From Thermocaproicibacter sp041859875 (GTDB lineage Bacteria; Bacillota; Clostridia; Oscillospirales; Acutalibacteraceae): a stretch of 48,890 bases of DNA. The stretch spans positions 1-48,890 of the forward strand of contig JBFLFY010000017.1 of assembly GCA_041859875.1 (NCBI GenBank), read 5' to 3'. A program made the position numbers and the translations under genes. How positions within the stretch are numbered: position 1 is the stretch's first letter; every line of letters begins with the position of its first letter. The notes under the pieces are model-generated. The model was not told the DNA's origin, searched no databases, and saw only the letters and a list, made by a program, of their open reading frames with translations. Shown here piece after piece: positions 45,295-48,890 of the stretch.

Positions 45295-47289
45295 ATGAAC
45301 GATACATATTCAAACGTACCGCAGGAATTAAAGAGCCGAGTGCAATGGCTTTGTTGGAAACTGGAGCGGAATGAAAAGGGCAAGCCTACGAAAGTTCCCT
45401 ATAATGCAATAACCGGATACCATGCGTCCAGTAATGACCCGCTAACATGGACAACCTTCAAGAATGCACTGAATGCTTGTAGCGAATACAGCGGCATCGG
45501 ATACGTTTTTGCAAAAGACAGCGGGATTACAGGAATTGATATTGACCACTGCCGGGACAAGGGCTCCGGAGAGATAGCACCGCAAGCCGCCGAAATAGTA
45601 CGCGACTTCCACAGCTATACGGAAATTTCGCCTAGTGGAACAGGATTACACATATTCTGCAAAGGCAAACTTCCGGGAGAAGGTAAACACTGGCCGGAAG
45701 TTGAAATGTACGATTCTGGAAGATACTTTACAGTTACAGGTAAATCACTTTCATCCGCGCCTTTACCGCTTGCGAATGCACAGGAAGCAATAAACAAATG
45801 GTATGGCAAGTTCACCGCAGAGCATGAAAAGGTTGCAGAGAATCCCCCAGAAGGGAAACGTGGCATTACTTCACTGGACGACAGCAAGATTTTAGAAACC
45901 GCAGTGAACGCAAGCAACGGAGCCTTGTTTAGCGACCTGTTTTCCGGTAAGTGGCAAGATCATTATAACAGTCAGAGCGAAGCGGACATTGCACTGTGCA
46001 ACATTCTGGCATTCTATTGTAGACGCGACGCGGCACAGATGGACAGGTTTTTCCGGCAGTCCGGGCTTATGCGCCCGAAGTGGGACGAGAAGCACGGGAA
46101 GCAAACCTACGGCGCTATGACGATTCAAGACGCTATCCAGCATTGCAGTAAGGTGTACGGCGAACAGGCAACAGCAGCCGACGTGTTTGGTAGGCAGGAA
46201 GCGACAAAACCGGCAGTCCCGCAGCTTGTACCACTTTCAGGAGTTGCAGCGCAAAGTGTTGAGTGGCTCTGGAAACCGTATATCCCGTTAGGCAAAATAA
46301 CACTTATAGAAGCAGACCCGGGAACCGGCAAAACTTATTTGTGCCTTGCACTTGCGTCTGTAGTATCCAATGGGGGGCGCTTTTACATGGAGCCGGACGG
46401 AACAACAAGGGAACCCGGAAAAGTGATTTATCAGACCGCAGAAGACGGAATAGCTGATACCATCGTTCCCCGCCTTCAAAGTTTCATCCCGCAGCCGAAC
46501 CTTGAAAACATAATCACCATCGACGACAGAGAAAAAGGACTTGACTTTATGGATAGCCGGATAGAATCAGCTCTACAAACGGTAAAACCGAAGTTGTTTG
46601 TAATTGACCCGCTCCAAGCGTACTTAGGCGCTAAAGTGGATATGCACCGCGCAAATGAAGTCCGTCCGGTTATGGCACATATTGCACAGCTTGCCGAAAA
46701 ATACGGATGCGCTTTCGTAATGATTATGCACATGAATAAAAACGCTTTGGGTGAACAGGCAATGTATAGAGGGCTGGGAAGCATCGACATTCCGGCAGTG
46801 GCGCGTTCCATGATGTTTTTAGGACGGAACCCGCAGAACAAGGAAGAACGGGTTTTATGCCACATCAAAAGCAGCCTTGCAGCGCCGGGGCAAAGTCTGA
46901 CGTTCAATATTTCCCCCGATTTTGGCGGTGTGGTATTCACCGGCACAACCGACCTTGACTATTCAGCAATTACAAGCCCACAGAAAGGGCGCGATAAATC
47001 AGCTCCGACACTGACCGATGCAATGGACGCTTTAAGCGGCCTTCTGGGCGAAGACGGGTTTGCAACGGTTCAGCAGATTGAAACGCTTCAAAAGGCGTCG
47101 GGAATTTCTCAAAGGACGATGTATAGTGCAAAGTCTGAATTGGCCTTACATTCGGTATCTATTGGAAAGCCGCCGCACCGAACAACATACTGGACTGACC
47201 CGGATTTAGACATTGCAAAGTTCAAATTCAACCATACCCCGCCGCCGGAGCAAGAAACGTTCAAAATGCCCACAGTCTCGCGCGCGTGA
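45295..47289 (+). CDS. Primase-helicase replication protein
   Basis: A 664-residue protein starting at the ATG at 45295 (MNDTYSNVPQELK), after AAGGTGA. The N-terminal prim-pol-like domain (about 1-165) shows GITGIDIDHCRD and YTEISPSGTGLHIFCKG, the acidic and His motifs of the phage/plasmid primase family. The central RecA-like ATPase (about 325-560) shows Walker A IEADPGTGKTYLCLALASVV and Walker B KLFVIDPLQAYLG, as in RepA/AAA_25 helicases. The C-terminal part resembles a winged helix. It probably initiates replication at the iteron array right after it. Confidence 0.88.
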   Translation: MNDTYSNVPQELKSRVQWLCWKLERNEKGKPTKVPYNAITGYHASSNDPLTWTTFKNALNACSEYSGIGYVFAKDSGITGIDIDHCRDKGSGEIAPQAAEIVRDFHSYTEISPSGTGLHIFCKGKLPGEGKHWPEVEMYDSGRYFTVTGKSLSSAPLPLANAQEAINKWYGKFTAEHEKVAENPPEGKRGITSLDDSKILETAVNASNGALFSDLFSGKWQDHYNSQSEADIALCNILAFYCRRDAAQMDRFFRQSGLMRPKWDEKHGKQTYGAMTIQDAIQHCSKVYGEQATAADVFGRQEATKPAVPQLVPLSGVAAQSVEWLWKPYIPLGKITLIEADPGTGKTYLCLALASVVSNGGRFYMEPDGTTREPGKVIYQTAEDGIADTIVPRLQSFIPQPNLENIITIDDREKGLDFMDSRIESALQTVKPKLFVIDPLQAYLGAKVDMHRANEVRPVMAHIAQLAEKYGCAFVMIMHMNKNALGEQAMYRGLGSIDIPAVARSMMFLGRNPQNKEERVLCHIKSSLAAPGQSLTFNISPDFGGVVFTGTTDLDYSAITSPQKGRDKSAPTLTDAMDALSGLLGEDGFATVQQIETLQKASGISQRTMYSAKSELALHSVSIGKPPHRTTYWTDPDLDIAKFKFNHTPPPEQETFKMPTVSRA

Positions 47290-47497
47290 ATACAAGTTCT
47301 TATTTTGCAAAGTTAACACAAGACCAGTATTCATGCGGGTTTCCAAACTTTGCAAGCATCTTTTCTTATTTTGCAAAGTTAAGTTTTCTCTGTGGGCTTT
47401 CCTCAAAGTACCTTTTAACTTTGCAAAATAATTTTCGCCCGTGCAAAGTTCAAAATTTCCCGGTACTATGCGGCTTTTCTGAACTTTGCAAAATAAG
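47213..47497. repeat. Alternating iteron array, candidate replication origin
   Basis: The motif TTATTTTGCAAAGTTAA or its complement occurs at 47300, 47346 (short), 47366, 47415, 47441 (short) and 47480, plus a partial copy at 47213 inside the primase gene. Orientation alternates plus/minus, making three inverted pairs. The array is AT-rich, non-coding and flanked by CGCGCGCG tracts near 47,280 and 47,513. It follows the primase-helicase gene directly. Confidence 0.8.
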
Positions 47498-47532
47498 CGA
47501 CTATGTCCTCGCGCGCGAAGGGAGGTGAAATC

Positions 47533-47760
47533 ATGAATGAAGAAAAACGAATTTGCCCGTTGCTATCTGTTTCAGCGAACCATGCCGAAGATGGTATGCA
47601 ACACTGCCGCGGGACAATGTGCGCGTGGTTCTGTACCGGCCGCTCGATGTGCTCATTGGAAGCGCTGGCAGCAAACACTGAACGGGCGGCGGATGCGTTG
47701 GGTGACGATATTCCGACAAACCTTGCTTATATCTCTGACAACATTGCTGATTCAAAATGA
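47533..47760 (+). CDS. Small Cys-containing phage-type protein
   Basis: A 75-residue protein (MNEEKRICPLLSVSANHAEDGMQHCRGTMCAWF...) with five Cys in the first 42 residues (CPLL, HCRGTMCAWFC, MCSLE), suggesting a metal site, then a helical tail. GGAGGTGA lies 4-7 nt before the ATG. Similar short proteins occur in the replication region of clostridial phages, but I do not recognise a named family. Confidence 0.7.
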   Translation: MNEEKRICPLLSVSANHAEDGMQHCRGTMCAWFCTGRSMCSLEALAANTERAADALGDDIPTNLAYISDNIADSK

Positions 47761-47773
47761 AGGAGTGATTTTT

Positions 47774-48106
47774 ATGGTAAAGCAAAAAAAAGGCGCCTTA
47801 ACCGCTGGCACAGTTACAGACGCAAACGAAATTCATCACGTTCAGAATACCACGGACAGCGCAAAAACGCAAGACCTTGACGCGCTTTTGATTGCCGAAG
47901 TTTGGGACTGCGCCCTTGAAATTCTGAATGACTGTGGCGGTAATTTTGTTGCAGCTAAACGTGAGGTATCCCGAAGAGTGCATTGCGCTCCGATAGAACC
48001 GCGGCTCAAAAGATGGATTCGGAAGATGCTTAGGACCGCAATGTATTATCAGGTAACACGGAACCTTCGTGTTACCGTGAGAGAACTCAAAGGAGCTGCC
48101 ATATGA
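47774..48106 (+). CDS. Phage-type protein, unknown function
   Basis: A 110-residue protein from the ATG at 47774 (AGGAGTG upstream). The N-terminal third is polar and Thr/Ala-rich; the C-terminal two thirds are helical and basic (REVSRRVHCAPIEPRLKRWIRKMLRTAMYYQVTRNLRVTVRELKG), compatible with nucleic-acid binding. Not recognised. The next start overlaps its stop. Confidence 0.7.
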   Translation: MVKQKKGALTAGTVTDANEIHHVQNTTDSAKTQDLDALLIAEVWDCALEILNDCGGNFVAAKREVSRRVHCAPIEPRLKRWIRKMLRTAMYYQVTRNLRVTVRELKGAAI

Positions 48107-48210
48107 AAAAGATTATTCGGTCTATCCGTCGCCGTAAGGCGGCACAGCGCCGCAGAGAGCGCATGAACGCAAATCGGAAAGAGATCGCCCACATGCTGGG
48201 CAGAATGTGA
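48103..48210 (+). CDS. Very basic 35-residue protein
   Basis: A short frame with AAAGGAG 7 nt before the ATG, overlapping the previous stop by 4 bp. About 13 of 35 residues are Arg or Lys, concentrated in IRSIRRRKAAQRRRERM. It may bind nucleic acid or act as an RNA-binding arginine-rich peptide. The operon position supports that it is real. Confidence 0.6.
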   Translation: MKKIIRSIRRRKAAQRRRERMNANRKEIAHMLGRM

Positions 48211-48219
48211 GGATAAATT

Positions 48220-48890
48220 ATGACTTCAATTATGCTGGCAAAAGCCGATGTTGCGGGAAAGCCGTTTTATCTTGTGATGGACGAAGAAAACAAAATTTCC
48301 TATGTTGCAGATAACGGCAAGCGTTTCCCAATCAGTGAAAAGCCAACTTCGCTTATTTTGGCATATCAGATGGCAGAAGAATCGTTTGTCGGCTTTCCAA
48401 AAGAAACAGTTGTTCATTTTTTTGTGGACGTTCACCGGAAGAAGCTGGAATGTCTTGCACGGGAAGAAGGAAAAGACCGCGACGACGTATACAGGATCGT
48501 TATCGCACAAGCAATGGTGCGCGAAGCACAGCGGGAGATAAAAACGCACGACGACCTGAAACGCCGGGTTGCAATGGAAATCAGGTTCCTGCCGCAGCTT
48601 ATTAAGGACCCGGATTTATCGGATTCCGCTGAAATTATTTCCGACGTTGAATGTGATATTGGCGGGCTTACGCCGCGAGAACTGGCGCAGCTCTTCCCGG
48701 CAGAAAAGAGATATGACGGCGGCGACGATTTTAAGGATTACTTTTCTTCTACCGAGTTCCTCAATTCTTTGGAAGATAAGCCGATGGGCGCAGAAGGCGC
48801 GCTACACTTCCTGTGGGACTACATGAACCCGGAGTTGAATCGGTTCAATCTGCTTGTGATGAATGTCATAGACAACGACCGGAAACGGCA
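48220..48890 (+). CDS. Phage-type protein, partial (runs off the window)
   Basis: An open frame of at least 223 codons that continues past the right edge. GAGGATAA lies before the ATG at 48220, 9 bp after the previous stop. The first 40 residues (KPFYLVMDEENKISYVADNGKRFPISEKP) look beta-rich, followed by acidic helical stretches (DDVYRIVIAQAMVREAQREIK). No family is recognised. Last visible gene of the rightward operon. Confidence 0.75.
   Translation, partial: MTSIMLAKADVAGKPFYLVMDEENKISYVADNGKRFPISEKPTSLILAYQMAEESFVGFPKETVVHFFVDVHRKKLECLAREEGKDRDDVYRIVIAQAMVREAQREIKTHDDLKRRVAMEIRFLPQLIKDPDLSDSAEIISDVECDIGGLTPRELAQLFPAEKRYDGGDDFKDYFSSTEFLNSLEDKPMGAEGALHFLWDYMNPELNRFNLLVMNVIDNDRKR

Noticed and set aside
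47206..47528. Short frames across the iteron array
   Set aside because: They arise from the repeated TTTGCAAAG motif in several frames and have no start signals.
1..48890. CRISPR array or insertion sequence
   Set aside because: No regularly spaced identical repeats with unique spacers and no DDE, HUH or serine transposase were seen.

Overview
The window comes from an endospore-forming, low-to-mid GC Gram-positive of the class Clostridia. The evidence is an intact spoIIAA-spoIIAB-sigF operon, Firmicutes-type promoters (TTGACA / 17 bp / TATAAT) and AGGAGG ribosome binding sites, a tetrahydrofolate riboswitch in front of an ECF folate transporter gene, HPr, and a CdaR/PucR-type regulator. The protein mix fits an Oscillospiraceae/Ruminococcaceae-like anaerobe, but no 16S gene is present to fix the genus.

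Layout. 1-16,300 is core chromosome: the promoter and leader of an rRNA operon that leaves the window to the left, metA, an sseB-like gene, the spoIIA operon, folC, two small accessory genes, valS, a LURP-one-like gene, a DUF3810 membrane metalloprotease-like gene, a coaD/rsmD group, uvrC, HPr and rimM-trmD. 16,268-22,450 holds folT with its THF riboswitch and a MarR-controlled heterodimeric ABC exporter; one exporter subunit carries an exceptional repeat-rich extracytoplasmic insertion. 22,500-30,200 holds a DUF3825 protein, a 37-residue peptide with 15 cysteines, an independent small RNA gene, two tiny proteins, an orphan sugar-binding lipoprotein paired with a chemoreceptor, a GH5 glycosidase and tRNA-Ala(GGC). 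30,300-38,130 holds TetR, two GT2-like proteins, a PadR-HAAS/DUF4097 envelope module, a DUF2156 protein and a TtcA-like thiolase.

38,170-43,000 is bounded by two direct copies of a roughly 540-bp repeat. Each copy carries a complete promoter, a highly structured RNA of about 212-215 nt and an intrinsic terminator. Between the copies lie a soluble chemoreceptor and a CdaR-type regulator that share the same sugar-diacid sensor domain, plus an alpha/beta hydrolase.

From 43,000 to the right edge is the left end of an integrated mobile element (prophage or integrative element): tyrosine integrase, cI-like repressor, a divergent operator/promoter region, a second XRE regulator, an excisionase-like protein, a primase-helicase, an alternating iteron array that looks like a replication origin, and small phage-type genes. 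A 14-bp motif (TTGAGTGGGAATAA) next to the integrase, followed directly by a terminator, looks like the 3' end of guaA and suggests insertion at that gene. The integrase reading frame is split exactly at an A AAA AAG slippery heptamer followed by a hairpin, so it is either a frameshift mutation or programmed -1 frameshifting.
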